Source: JBBSJT01 sp041691015
GTDB lineage: Bacteria; Chlamydiota; Chlamydiia; Chlamydiales; Parachlamydiaceae
DNA: 16,053 nucleotides
Assembly: GCA_041691015.1 (NCBI GenBank)
Contig: JBEPVN010000052.1
Coordinates: 1 to 16,053 of the forward strand
Direction: 5' to 3'
The position numbers were made by a program, and so were the translations under genes. Shown piece by piece: positions 1 through 7,534 of this stretch. Each line of letters starts with the position of its first letter. Position 1 is the stretch's first letter. Below the pieces are notes generated by a model that had not been told where the DNA came from, did no database searches, and worked only from the letters and a program-made list of their open reading frames with translations.

Positions 1-96
1 TATTAATTTTCATAAACAGTAAATCTATACAAAATTTATAGAATTGTCAAGAAATCTAGATTTTTGTGAGCAGTATCTAACCCTCTTCCATTATTT

Positions 97-100
97 AATA
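97..100. repeat. Left copy of putative target-site duplication (AATA)
   Basis: AATA directly precedes the left inverted repeat of the mini-element and is repeated directly after the right one (228-231). Because the two ends differ by one base in length, the duplication could be counted as 3 or 4 bp. A 4-bp AT-only match can arise by chance, so its weight comes from its exact position at both ends. Confidence 0.5.
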
Positions 101-227
101 GACTTCTTGCATAATTAATTTTTTGATATTTTCCATTACTTTACAAGGAGAATGTGATGGGAAAGTATGAAGAGATTCAAAATTATAAGCGATAGATACA
201 GGAAAATTTTAATAACGCAAGAAGTTC
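101..227 (+). mobile_element. MITE-like deletion derivative of an insertion sequence
   Basis: The two ends are imperfect terminal inverted repeats. The left end reads GACTTCTTGCATAATTAA and the right end, read inward on the other strand, reads GAACTTCTTGCGTTATTAA. Allowing one gap, 15 of 17 positions match, including an unbroken ACTTCTTGC. The element is flanked by AATA on both sides (97-100 and 228-231), as expected of a target-site duplication of 3-4 bp. Inside is a good ribosome binding site (AAGGAG, 145-150) six bases before an ATG (157) opening a 12-codon frame, MGKYEEIQNYKR, which stops at 193-195. This resembles the N-terminus of IS5-type transposases as I remember them. The simplest reading is that an internal deletion removed nearly all of the transposase gene and left a non-autonomous element. 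The IS family assignment is inference; the ends and duplication are seen directly. Confidence 0.62.
157..195 (+). pseudogene. Truncated transposase start (12 codons)
   Basis: An ATG with an AAGGAG ribosome binding site at 145-150 opens a frame that reads MGKYEEIQNYKR and ends at TAG. It sits inside the inverted-repeat-bounded element at 101-227, at the distance from the left end where an IS transposase would start. Its sequence resembles the opening of IS5-type transposases (M-K/G-Y-E-x-I), which is an impression from memory. It cannot encode a functional protein. It is most likely what remains of the parent transposase after an internal deletion. Confidence 0.4.
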
Positions 228-231
228 AATA
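228..231. repeat. Right copy of putative target-site duplication (AATA)
   Basis: This is the partner of 97-100, lying immediately outside the right terminal repeat of the mini-element. The two copies bracket 127 bp. Confidence 0.5.
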
Positions 232-238
232 AAGTTTT

Positions 239-263
239 TTTGTATTTAGACTCTAAATACAAA
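239..263. repeat. Perfect palindrome with 12-bp arms
   Basis: Arms TTTGTATTTAGA (239-250) and TCTAAATACAAA (252-263) are exact reverse complements separated by one base. The palindrome lies 44 bases beyond the uvrD stop codon. In the minus-strand direction it is followed by A residues rather than T, so it is not a standard intrinsic terminator. It could be an RNA 3'-end stabilising hairpin or a protein binding site, but nothing in the sequence decides this. Confidence 0.6.
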
Positions 264-307
264 GCTTGCACCCAGCCCCTCTTTAGCCTCTTAAGTTCAA
301 AAAACTC

Positions 308-2494
308 TTATAATTTTTTGAGTTTGGCGTATTTACCGACAATGCTTCTCTCGCGATTGTCTTTTGAAAAATGAATCTTAAAAGTCTTTCCAATCGAACT
401 ATCAGAAATTTGTCTGATGATCCCAACCCCAAAATCCTTATGAAAAACAGCATCGCCAGAATTAAAAGCATCGATATCTTCATCAAAAGCTACAGACTGA
501 ATGCTTTCATCGATAAATTTTACTTCCTGAACTTGACGCTCAAATGGTCTTGTCATGGGAGTTCTGACCTTTTCAAGATACTCAAAAGGAATTTCCCTGA
601 TAAAACGGCTTGGTCTTTGCATGCGGGATGTGCCCCAAATATAGCGCTGCATGCAATTTGTGAGATAAAGATATTCCTTTGCACGCGTCATGCCGACATA
701 ACAAAGCCTACGCTCTTCTTCAAGCTGGCTATGACTATCCCTTGAATTGACATGCGGGAATAAGTCCTCTTCCATACCGACTAAAAAAGTCACTTTAAAC
801 TCTAACCCCTTTCCATTATGCAACGTCATAAGATTGATACGGTCTTCAATGCCTTCTGATTCATCCATGCTTGTTTTCAAGGATAATTCCTCTAAAAAAG
901 CTCCAAGCGTGGCTTCATCTTTGGTAAATTCCCATTCAAATGCTTTTGCGATCAGGGCATCCAAGTTTTCTTTTCTATCTTCATAAGTTTCAGGATCATC
1001 TTTTATGATTTTTAAATAGCCGCTTTGCTCAATTAAAGTCTTTACAAGTTCGCCAAGAGAAGTCAGTTTTTCGATTTTGCGAAGCTCAAAAATAAGACCT
1101 AAATATTCATTTAAGCCCTGCATTTGTTTGGAAGAGAGTTTGACGGGGTATTGTAAAGGAGAGGAATTCATAATTGCTTCAAGGTAAGGAATGATATTCA
1201 TCCCTTCGTTTGATGCTCCCATTTGAATTTTATCAAGCGTTGCATCCCCAAAGCCTCTTTTTGGCAAATTGATTGTCCTTAAGAATGAAATAAAATCGCT
1301 ATTGGAATAAACGACTCTTAAAAAAGCCAAAATATCTTTAATTTCCCGTCTTTGATAAAAGGAAATACCGCCAATGATGACATAAGGGATCTTTCTACTT
1401 AAAAAATAATCTTCAAAACTTCTGGACTGCGCATGGGTTCTATAAAATACGACCATTTGCTTCAAAGGAATTTCTATTTTTTTATGAAACTCGACAATGC
1501 GGTCTGCAATGAAGCTCGCTTCCTCTTTTTCACTGGACGCTGTATGGTATTTTATCTTGGCCCCTTCGCCTAAATTACTATAAAGATTTTTCTGATACCT
1601 ATTTTGATTATTAGAAATCACGGCATTTGCAGCTTGTAAAATGTTCGTCCGGCTTCTGTAATTTTCTTCAAGCCTGATGATTTTGGCTCCAGGATAATCT
1701 TTCTCAAAATTTAAGATATTACTAATATCTGCTCCCCGCCAAGAGTAAATCGATTGGTCCGGGTCTCCAACTACAAAAATATTGCCGCTTTTTTTGACAA
1801 GCTGTCTTGCAAGCTCATACTGAGAGGCATTTGTATCCTGGTATTCATCTATCAAAAGATAAGAATACCTATTTTGATAAAGCTCTAAAACGGCTTCATG
1901 CTCGCGAAATAAACGTACCGGCAGATAAAGAAGGTCGTCAAAATCAACTGCGTTATATTCTTTTAGTTTTGTTTGATAGAGCGTATAAACTTTTGGAAAA
2001 AGCGCTTCCAATTCAGATTCGGGCTTTTCATTTCCGGCAGCATCCGGGGGAATCAAATGATTTTTTGCGTTCGAAATCAAATGACGAAAAGCTTTTGGCT
2101 CCAACTTTTTGTTTTTTATTCCAAGCTCATCAAGGCAGACCCTTAAGAGTTTTGAAATATCGTCTTCATCATAAATTGTAAAATCAGATTTGTATCCTAA
2201 ATGTTGAATGGACTCTCTTAAGATCCGAGCTCCCAAGCTATGAAACGTACAAATCAATACATGACTTAAGGTTAACTTGTGGACCCGTTCTTTCATTTCA
2301 GCGGCAGCTTTATTTGTGAAGGTAAGACCGAGGATTTTGTGCGCTTCAATTCCGGATTCCAGCATATGGGCTATCCGGCATGTGACAACACGTGTTTTAC
2401 CAGAACCAGCTCCTGCAAGAACAAGTAAAGCGCCTTCAAGAAATAGTACGGCTCTTTTTTGTTCTTCGTTTAATCCTGCAATCAATTCATTCAT
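308..2494 (-). CDS. uvrD: UvrD/PcrA-type superfamily 1A DNA helicase
   Basis: ATP-driven 3'-5' DNA helicase (728 aa) of the UvrD/PcrA/Rep family, expected to act in nucleotide excision repair, mismatch repair and removal of proteins or RNA polymerase from DNA. The family motifs are present in order: Q motif (Gln12), Walker A GAGSGKTR (28-35), Walker B IDEYQD (215-220), motif III GDPDQSIYSWRGA (243-255), motif IV RLEENYRS (274-281), motif V TLHNGKGLEF (557-566) and motif VI RRLCYVGMTRAK (595-606). A C-terminal module with GDAVFHKDFGVGII (680-693) matches the Tudor-like domain that in PcrA/UvrD contacts RNA polymerase. Length is normal and the gene looks intact. Motif V has His-Asn-Gly-Lys where many homologues have His-Ala/Ser-x-Lys. 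It lies 73 bases downstream of putA on the same strand, so it may be co-transcribed. UvrD and PcrA cannot be separated by motifs alone; Rep usually lacks this C-terminal module. Confidence 0.95.
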   Translation of the reverse strand: MNELIAGLNEEQKRAVLFLEGALLVLAGAGSGKTRVVTCRIAHMLESGIEAHKILGLTFTNKAAAEMKERVHKLTLSHVLICTFHSLGARILRESIQHLGYKSDFTIYDEDDISKLLRVCLDELGIKNKKLEPKAFRHLISNAKNHLIPPDAAGNEKPESELEALFPKVYTLYQTKLKEYNAVDFDDLLYLPVRLFREHEAVLELYQNRYSYLLIDEYQDTNASQYELARQLVKKSGNIFVVGDPDQSIYSWRGADISNILNFEKDYPGAKIIRLEENYRSRTNILQAANAVISNNQNRYQKNLYSNLGEGAKIKYHTASSEKEEASFIADRIVEFHKKIEIPLKQMVVFYRTHAQSRSFEDYFLSRKIPYVIIGGISFYQRREIKDILAFLRVVYSNSDFISFLRTINLPKRGFGDATLDKIQMGASNEGMNIIPYLEAIMNSSPLQYPVKLSSKQMQGLNEYLGLIFELRKIEKLTSLGELVKTLIEQSGYLKIIKDDPETYEDRKENLDALIAKAFEWEFTKDEATLGAFLEELSLKTSMDESEGIEDRINLMTLHNGKGLEFKVTFLVGMEEDLFPHVNSRDSHSQLEEERRLCYVGMTRAKEYLYLTNCMQRYIWGTSRMQRPSRFIREIPFEYLEKVRTPMTRPFERQVQEVKFIDESIQSVAFDEDIDAFNSGDAVFHKDFGVGIIRQISDSSIGKTFKIHFSKDNRERSIVGKYAKLKKL

Positions 2495-2567
2495 CTTTTA
2501 AAAACTCTATTTTTCTAATTTTATTAACTATTAATAATACAACATTTTAAATAAGTTTGCCACTTTA

Positions 2568-5500
2568 TTAATTTGGAAGGGCTGTTCTTACTTCCTTTTC
2601 GCGGTCGCCCAAGTTGCCGTACCGGTGGTAATCATAGCTGATTGCAACTTCCCTTAAATAATTTAAAAGCTCGAGTCGCCCATGACTTAAAGCTTTGCCT
2701 AAAATGACGTTACAAGCAGCGTCTGCCAAAGCTTTTGTCAAAGCATTATCCGGCATATTTAGAAGACGCACTCTCTTGATACTGCCTGTCATTAATCGCT
2801 GAATAAAGGCGCTTTCGCTTTCAACTTTTACGTTAAGCCCTTGAATTTCTTTGGCACCGCTTACTTCAAGGTCCATACCGCAGGTTTTAGCGGCAGCAAT
2901 CACCTTTAAAACCTCCAACATCGAATCATTTGTCTGAATGCGAAGGCACATATTTGTACGCGGCTTATACATTAAGAAGTTGTCTTGTCCAATGCACAAG
3001 CTCACATCTTTTTTCTGACTAAAAAAATGTTTCCAAAAATAGGCATAGCTACCAATGCTCTTTTTAAATTCTTCTCTATTTTCAGTTGGAACTAAAAGTG
3101 TCAAAGCTTTTATTTGATCGCTTGGGGGTTCCTGGTCTATTGGGAGCATCTTTTCATTTTTGTGCATAAATTCGATCAAATAATTAGGTCCGCCGGCTTT
3201 AATGCCAGCTCCAAACGAGCTTTCCTTACAGCCTCCAAACGGTTGTCTTTGCACAACAGCGCCTGTAATTCCTCTATTGATATAGAGATTTCCAGCCTCG
3301 ATGTGGCGTGTCCAGTATTCCTGCTCACGGCTATCCAAAGATTGCAAGCCAGATGTCAGACCGTAGGGGGTGCCATTTGCAATATTAACTGCTTCTTCCA
3401 AATTTTCAGCGCGCATTAAGCTCAAAACAGGACCAAAAAACTCTGTCTTATGGGATGTGCTGTTTGGTTTTACGTGCAGCCTGATTCCCGGCGACCAAAG
3501 ATTAGGATTTTGCTCATCCTGCTTTGGCTTTAAAAGCCATTCTTCTCCTAAATCAAGAGTTGTTAAACCATGCAAAAGATGGGGACTTGGGGCGCTAATT
3601 AAAGGGTTTACTTTTGTTGACAAGTTAAATGGAGATCCTGTCTTTAAACTTGCGGCAGCGCTTTTAAGCTGTTCTCTAAAGTCTAAATCATCATAAACTT
3701 CCGACTCGCAAATTGCCAAACTGCATGCACTGCATTTTTGGCCTGAGAAGGAAAATGCAGACTGTACAAGTTCTTTGATGCTCAAATCGCGGTCTGCAAG
3801 ACTTGTGATGATCATTGCATTTTTACCGCCAGTTTCTGCCATCAAATCGATTCCGGGCTTCAATTTAAAAAATAATTTTGCTGTGGATGTAGCTCCTGTC
3901 AGTACTACGGCATTGACTCTTTCATCTTTAATGAGCGCGCTACCTGGACCCTCATCTTCGCACATGATAAATTGTAAAAGATCAGGCGGAACGCCTGCCT
4001 TCCAGCAAATTTTTGAAATCAAGTAACCTACATAAACAGCCTCTTCCGCAGGCTTGAAAATAACGCTATTTCCGGTAGCTAAAGCTGCCGTAATGCCTCC
4101 AAGCGGTATAGAGCATGGAAAATTCCAAGGAGATGCCACAACGACTACGCCTTTTGGTCTCCATTCTATTTCTTCAATTTTCTCTAAATTTTTGATTTCG
4201 CGACTGTAATATTCTGCAAAGTCGATTGCCTCTGAGATTTCGATATCTGCTTCCACAACTGTTTTTGAAGTATCCATCGCCATAGCCCCGATCAGCATGC
4301 CGCGCTCTTGCCTTAGTCCATGAGCTATCGAGGACAAGATATTGCTTCTTTCATCTGTTGTTAAACTGCTATATTTATCTTTTGCAAGAACTGCAAATTG
4401 AAGAGCCTTGTCAATTTGGCCCTCATCTGCAAGCGAGTAATCATAGAGCGAATTTCTGGCAACATCCAGTTTACTTTTGGTTTTGTTCGATAAAATGGAC
4501 TCATTTCCGATATGCAAAGGCACTTTGGAAATTTTTTTGGAAGACCACTCCTCAATGATTTTTTCGCCCCATTTGCGATTCTCAGTTAAAGAAAAATCAG
4601 TGTCGGGCTCATTTTCAAATGGACTTTCGAGATTTAATTTTTTTGGTTCTTGAAAACGGTTTTGCTTGCGTCTTTGATGAAAGCTGACGTTTGAGGCATT
4701 AAAGCAACTTGCGCCAAATAACTCAGCCTGTTTTTTCCAATGCTCGCTGCCTGGATTTAGTGAAAAAGCTTCCCTTAAAAAATTTCCGGGGGCCGTATTT
4801 TCATCTAATCTGCGGACAAGATAGGCGACCGCATTTTGAAACTCTTCTTTTGTAGCTGCAGGACAATAAAGAAGCATATCGTGAAATAACTCTTGAACCA
4901 CACGTCTCATATGATCTGCCATTCCCTCAAGCATTTCAAAGGAAACATATTCCGCAATTTCATTTTCAGAACAAAGCAGCATTCCATAAGCCACATCAAA
5001 TAAATTATGGCTTGCAATCCCGAGTCTTGCAGCTTTTGCGTGATCTTTTTGCATGCCGTAATTAAGCATGCGTTTGTAGTTGGCATCGACATCGCTTTTT
5101 TTATCATAGGGGGCTTGTGGCCAATTACGAAGTGATGATTCCACTTGTTCCATCGCAAGATTTGCGCCTTTTACAATACGGATTTTGATCGGAGCGCCAC
5201 TCATCGACACGCGTTTTATTGCCCAGATGGTAAGCTCTTGCTGTGTTAGATAAGAATCTGGCACATAACTTTGCAAAACAATTCCTGCAGGAAAATTTAT
5301 AAATTCAGGTTTTTCCAAAACGCGTTTAAAAGCTTCTACGGTCAAATGTAAATCGCGGTATTCCTCCATGTCCAAATTCACGAATTTGGAGACAAGTACG
5401 CCATTTCGCAAAACTTTATTTTCTTTTGCCGCGCGGTAAAGAATTGTCAGTCTTTCATCAAGAATTTTTAGAGTTTCTTCCCATGCCAAAAGATTCAACT

Positions 5501-6119
5501 GGCTGCATATTGTAGAAATTTTTACGGAGATGTAATCAATTTCAGGCTTTGCAAGATCATTTAAATAAATTTTTAACCTTTTTAAAGCTTCCTCCTCTCC
5601 AAGTATTGCCTCGCCAAGACGATTCAAATTAACTCGGACACCTTGCTTTTTGCGCGTTTTGATATGCGGAATCAATTTTTGTGATTCTCCCGGCAAAATC
5701 ACTTGGGATGTCTGTTCCCGAATCATATATTTTGTAAGATAGGTAAAGAAAGATGGGAAAAAACAGCCTAAGTACCTGACAATTTTCATGCCAAAACGCT
5801 CCAAGGGATTCAAAAATTTTGGAGATCCGTACTTGTCAGATAAAAATTTAATTTGGTTGATGACGCGCGTTGGGTTTTCACTTCTGAAAGACTGGTCTGT
5901 CATTTGAATCAAAAAGCTTTTGCCTTTTTCATCTTCCATCATTTTTGCAAGTTGGGTCTGAATTTTCTTTTCTTTAGCGGTTTCGATTTTTTTAGCTTCT
6001 GTCAACATTAAAGCTGCAAGCTCAATTGCTTTGTCTTTTCGATCGGCAATGGATAATGTTTTACCTTTTACGGATAAAATCACTTCTTTTGCCCTTTTAA
6101 TCGTCTCCGAATTGTCCAT
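2568..6119 (-). CDS. putA: Bifunctional proline dehydrogenase / L-glutamate-gamma-semialdehyde dehydrogenase
   Basis: PutA (1183 aa) oxidises proline to glutamate in two steps: FAD-dependent proline dehydrogenase, then NAD-dependent P5C/glutamate semialdehyde dehydrogenase. The proline dehydrogenase barrel covers roughly residues 130-460, with IRIVKGANLAMEQVE (313-327), EMLEGMADHMRR (395-406) and YLVRRLDENTAPGNFLRE (433-450). The aldehyde dehydrogenase half (about 540-990) has PWNF with Asn666, KPAEEA (689-694), the general-base Glu762 in AETGGKN and the catalytic Cys796 in FSGQKC. The remaining about 190 residues form a C-terminal extension of the kind seen in long PutA proteins, ending with a DYHRYGNL motif (1163-1170). 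There is no N-terminal ribbon-helix-helix domain, so it is not expected to be a DNA-binding autorepressor as in Escherichia coli. The ATG start has an AGGGG site seven bases upstream. The gene diverges from queD and precedes uvrD. It appears intact. Confidence 0.96.
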   Translation of the reverse strand: MDNSETIKRAKEVILSVKGKTLSIADRKDKAIELAALMLTEAKKIETAKEKKIQTQLAKMMEDEKGKSFLIQMTDQSFRSENPTRVINQIKFLSDKYGSPKFLNPLERFGMKIVRYLGCFFPSFFTYLTKYMIREQTSQVILPGESQKLIPHIKTRKKQGVRVNLNRLGEAILGEEEALKRLKIYLNDLAKPEIDYISVKISTICSQLNLLAWEETLKILDERLTILYRAAKENKVLRNGVLVSKFVNLDMEEYRDLHLTVEAFKRVLEKPEFINFPAGIVLQSYVPDSYLTQQELTIWAIKRVSMSGAPIKIRIVKGANLAMEQVESSLRNWPQAPYDKKSDVDANYKRMLNYGMQKDHAKAARLGIASHNLFDVAYGMLLCSENEIAEYVSFEMLEGMADHMRRVVQELFHDMLLYCPAATKEEFQNAVAYLVRRLDENTAPGNFLREAFSLNPGSEHWKKQAELFGASCFNASNVSFHQRRKQNRFQEPKKLNLESPFENEPDTDFSLTENRKWGEKIIEEWSSKKISKVPLHIGNESILSNKTKSKLDVARNSLYDYSLADEGQIDKALQFAVLAKDKYSSLTTDERSNILSSIAHGLRQERGMLIGAMAMDTSKTVVEADIEISEAIDFAEYYSREIKNLEKIEEIEWRPKGVVVVASPWNFPCSIPLGGITAALATGNSVIFKPAEEAVYVGYLISKICWKAGVPPDLLQFIMCEDEGPGSALIKDERVNAVVLTGATSTAKLFFKLKPGIDLMAETGGKNAMIITSLADRDLSIKELVQSAFSFSGQKCSACSLAICESEVYDDLDFREQLKSAAASLKTGSPFNLSTKVNPLISAPSPHLLHGLTTLDLGEEWLLKPKQDEQNPNLWSPGIRLHVKPNSTSHKTEFFGPVLSLMRAENLEEAVNIANGTPYGLTSGLQSLDSREQEYWTRHIEAGNLYINRGITGAVVQRQPFGGCKESSFGAGIKAGGPNYLIEFMHKNEKMLPIDQEPPSDQIKALTLLVPTENREEFKKSIGSYAYFWKHFFSQKKDVSLCIGQDNFLMYKPRTNMCLRIQTNDSMLEVLKVIAAAKTCGMDLEVSGAKEIQGLNVKVESESAFIQRLMTGSIKRVRLLNMPDNALTKALADAACNVILGKALSHGRLELLNYLREVAISYDYHRYGNLGDREKEVRTALPN

Positions 6120-6124
6120 ATTTA

Positions 6125-6129
6125 TCCCC
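6125..6129 (-). promoter_or_regulatory. Ribosome binding site of putA
   Basis: Reading the minus strand, AGGGG stands seven bases before the ATG at 6119. It is one of the clearer Shine-Dalgarno sites in this AT-rich window and supports the chosen putA start. Confidence 0.6.
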
Positions 6130-6176
6130 TTGCTTAAAAAATAAGTTAACAGTGAAAATGAGTGTTAAAATTAGCA

Positions 6177-6190
6177 GAAAAGATCTTTTC
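6177..6190. promoter_or_regulatory. 14-bp perfect palindrome in the putA-queD intergenic region
   Basis: GAAAAGATCTTTTC is an exact palindrome located 57 bases upstream of the putA start and about 30 bases upstream of the queD -35 element. A looser dyad, TTAACA/TGTTAA around an 11-base spacer, lies nearer putA (about 6145-6167). A position between two divergent genes fits an operator, but no regulator is encoded nearby and the function is unknown. Confidence 0.35.
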
Positions 6191-6220
6191 GAGAAAGAAT
6201 TATAAAAAAATTTCATATGC

Positions 6221-6249
6221 TTGCCAGGATAAAATATAAATGCTATAAT
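6221..6249 (+). promoter_or_regulatory. Near-consensus promoter of queD-folE
   Basis: TTGCCA (6221-6226, 5 of 6 to the -35 consensus) is followed after exactly 17 bases by TATAAT (6244-6249, perfect -10), with TG one base before the -10 box (extended -10). This is the strongest housekeeping-type promoter I can see in the window. Transcription would start near 6256, giving a leader of about 42 bases before the queD ATG. Confidence 0.75.
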
Positions 6250-6297
6250 CTTATTGTTTTTGAATTGATTATTATTAATAACGGGATCGCTAATTAA

Positions 6298-6729
6298 ATG
6301 AATAAAATCCGATGCATAAGAAAAATTCATTTTTCTTCAGGGCACAGAGTTTTTAACCACGAAGGAAAGTGCAAAAACCCGCATGGTCATAATTATTATG
6401 CCCATATTTTTGCAGAAGCGAAAGAACTGGATTCTTTGGGACGCGTGATCGATTTTTCTGTATTAAAAGAAAAAATCGGTGGATGGATCGACACTCATTT
6501 TGATCATACTTTTTTAGTTTTTGAAAAAGATCTTGAGATGCTGGATGCATTAAATCTTGTCAAAAGTGAAAAAGCACCATTTGTCTGCCCTTTTAACCCA
6601 ACCGCAGAAAACATTGCCAATTACTTATTATTGGAAGTCTGTCCAAAAGAACTTGAAAAAACCGGCGTTACTGTAACCAAAATCATTCTTTATGAAACAG
6701 ACAATTGCTATGTGGAAGTCACACTTTAA
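6298..6729 (+). CDS. queD: 6-carboxy-5,6,7,8-tetrahydropterin synthase (QueD/PTPS family)
   Basis: A cytosolic zinc enzyme (143 aa) of the 6-pyruvoyl-tetrahydropterin synthase family. QueD converts dihydroneopterin triphosphate to 6-carboxytetrahydropterin, the second step of the queuosine/preQ0 pathway for tRNA wobble-base modification. The zinc ligands are visible as His16 (SGHRV) and His29/His31 in CKNPHGHNY. The catalytic cysteine is Cys25 in the C-x3-HGH motif, which favours QueD over PTPS-III, where this cysteine is replaced by glutamate. Asp69-His70 (FDHTFL), PTAEN (101-105) and Glu133 (YETDNCYVEV) complete the expected active and pterin-binding sites. A near-consensus promoter lies upstream. 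folE, which makes its substrate, begins 19 bases downstream, so the two form a small operon. A role in a variant pterin or folate route cannot be excluded from sequence, but QueD is much the likeliest. Confidence 0.9.
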   Translation: MNKIRCIRKIHFSSGHRVFNHEGKCKNPHGHNYYAHIFAEAKELDSLGRVIDFSVLKEKIGGWIDTHFDHTFLVFEKDLEMLDALNLVKSEKAPFVCPFNPTAENIANYLLLEVCPKELEKTGVTVTKIILYETDNCYVEVTL

Positions 6730-6748
6730 AAAAATTAAAAAGAAAAAT

Positions 6749-7444
6749 ATGCTATCAGAAAATTTAAATATCATAAAAAATCAGAAGCCAAAATTATTTG
6801 AAGAGCTAAAAGTTAATTTTGATTTGATCTCAAAATCCCCGCACATTCAAAACGCTCTTTCAGAAGAAGAAAAAATCCTCACAATTTCGTATCACTTCGA
6901 AAAAATTCTAGAAACGCTCGGTCTCAATCTTTACGACGACTCCCTTTGTAAAACACCGGACCGCTATGCTAAAATGCTTGTCACAGAGCTTTTTTTGGGA
7001 CTGGATGAAAAAAATTTCCCAAAAATCACAACTCAAGAGAATAAGTTCCACTACAATCAAATGCTTATCGAATCCAATATCTCCATGAAGAGTGTTTGTG
7101 AACATCATTTCATTCCGATCCTTGGAGAGTGCCATATCGCTTATTTTCCAGGAGACAAAATCATTGGTCTTTCCAAACTCAACCGTATCGCAAAGTACTT
7201 TGCTGCAAGACCGCAAGTCCAGGAAAGAATGACCAAGCAAATCAGAGAATGTCTAAGCCAAGTCTTAGAAACAGAAAGCGTAGCTGTTGTGATCGATGCC
7301 TTGCATCTTTGTGTCAGAATGCGAGGCGTTCAAGACGATGATGCACTGACACGGACATCTGATTTTGGGGGTAAATTCTTGGATTCTGAAATTAGGCGCG
7401 AGTTTTTATCGACAATTCCAAGCCTAAAAGACTTTAAACTTTGA
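6749..7444 (+). CDS. folE: GTP cyclohydrolase I (type IA)
   Basis: FolE converts GTP to 7,8-dihydroneopterin triphosphate, the shared first step of folate and queuosine synthesis. From this start the protein has 231 residues, normal for the family. The zinc site is Cys117 and His120 in VCEHHFIP together with Cys188 in LHLCVRMRG; His119 and His186 correspond to the catalytic histidines. The core GLSKLNRIAKYFAARPQVQE (140-159) is typical of this family. The C-terminal region ALTRTSDFGGKF (199-210) corresponds to the usual T-x-T-S-x-x-G stretch. An in-frame ATG at 6692 lies inside queD and would add a lysine-rich tail (KKIKKKN) without a ribosome binding site, so I prefer 6749, although the site before 6749 is also weak. 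It follows queD by 19 bases, and a hairpin with a T run overlaps its stop codon. Confidence 0.94.
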   Translation: MLSENLNIIKNQKPKLFEELKVNFDLISKSPHIQNALSEEEKILTISYHFEKILETLGLNLYDDSLCKTPDRYAKMLVTELFLGLDEKNFPKITTQENKFHYNQMLIESNISMKSVCEHHFIPILGECHIAYFPGDKIIGLSKLNRIAKYFAARPQVQERMTKQIRECLSQVLETESVAVVIDALHLCVRMRGVQDDDALTRTSDFGGKFLDSEIRREFLSTIPSLKDFKL

Positions 7445-7466
7445 TTTATCTGTAAGATAAATTTTT
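7444..7466 (+). terminator. Possible intrinsic terminator after folE
   Basis: An 8-bp stem ATTTATCT/AGATAAAT with a 3-base loop begins at the last base of the folE stop codon and runs into TTTTT (62-66 of this line of sequence, 7462-7466). The stem is very AT-rich, so it would be weak. It fits the end of the queD-folE unit and the start of a separate unit at 7535. Confidence 0.4.
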
Positions 7467-7534
7467 GAAAAATCCAGCTTTACAAAAATACTTAACTTAT
7501 TGTTAACTCTATTTTTTTAAAGGATTTAAACTAA

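Larger units (their letters stand above)
1..307. other. Non-coding region downstream of uvrD
   Basis: This stretch holds no credible protein gene. What can be seen in it is a small deleted insertion-sequence-like element (101-227, annotated separately) and a perfect 12-bp-arm palindrome (239-263). Positions 1-96 are AT-rich and show nothing I can name. The region lies past the 3' end of the minus-strand helicase gene, so it also serves as that gene's downstream flank, but I see no hairpin followed by a T tract in the minus-strand direction. Confidence 0.7.

Noticed and set aside
239..263. Intrinsic terminator of uvrD
   Set aside because: In the minus-strand direction the hairpin is followed by A residues and not by T, so it does not have terminator form.
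6250..6297. preQ1 riboswitch in the queD leader
   Set aside because: The leader is about 42 bases and AT-rich. I could not find the stem and C-rich binding core of a preQ1 riboswitch.
2277..6550. Several open frames antisense to uvrD, putA and queD
   Set aside because: They lie wholly within strongly supported genes on the other strand or in other frames, show no recognisable domains, and are expected shadows.
6692..6748. Upstream ATG start for folE giving a 250-residue protein
   Set aside because: It lies inside queD, lacks a ribosome binding site, and adds a lysine-rich tail not expected in the family.
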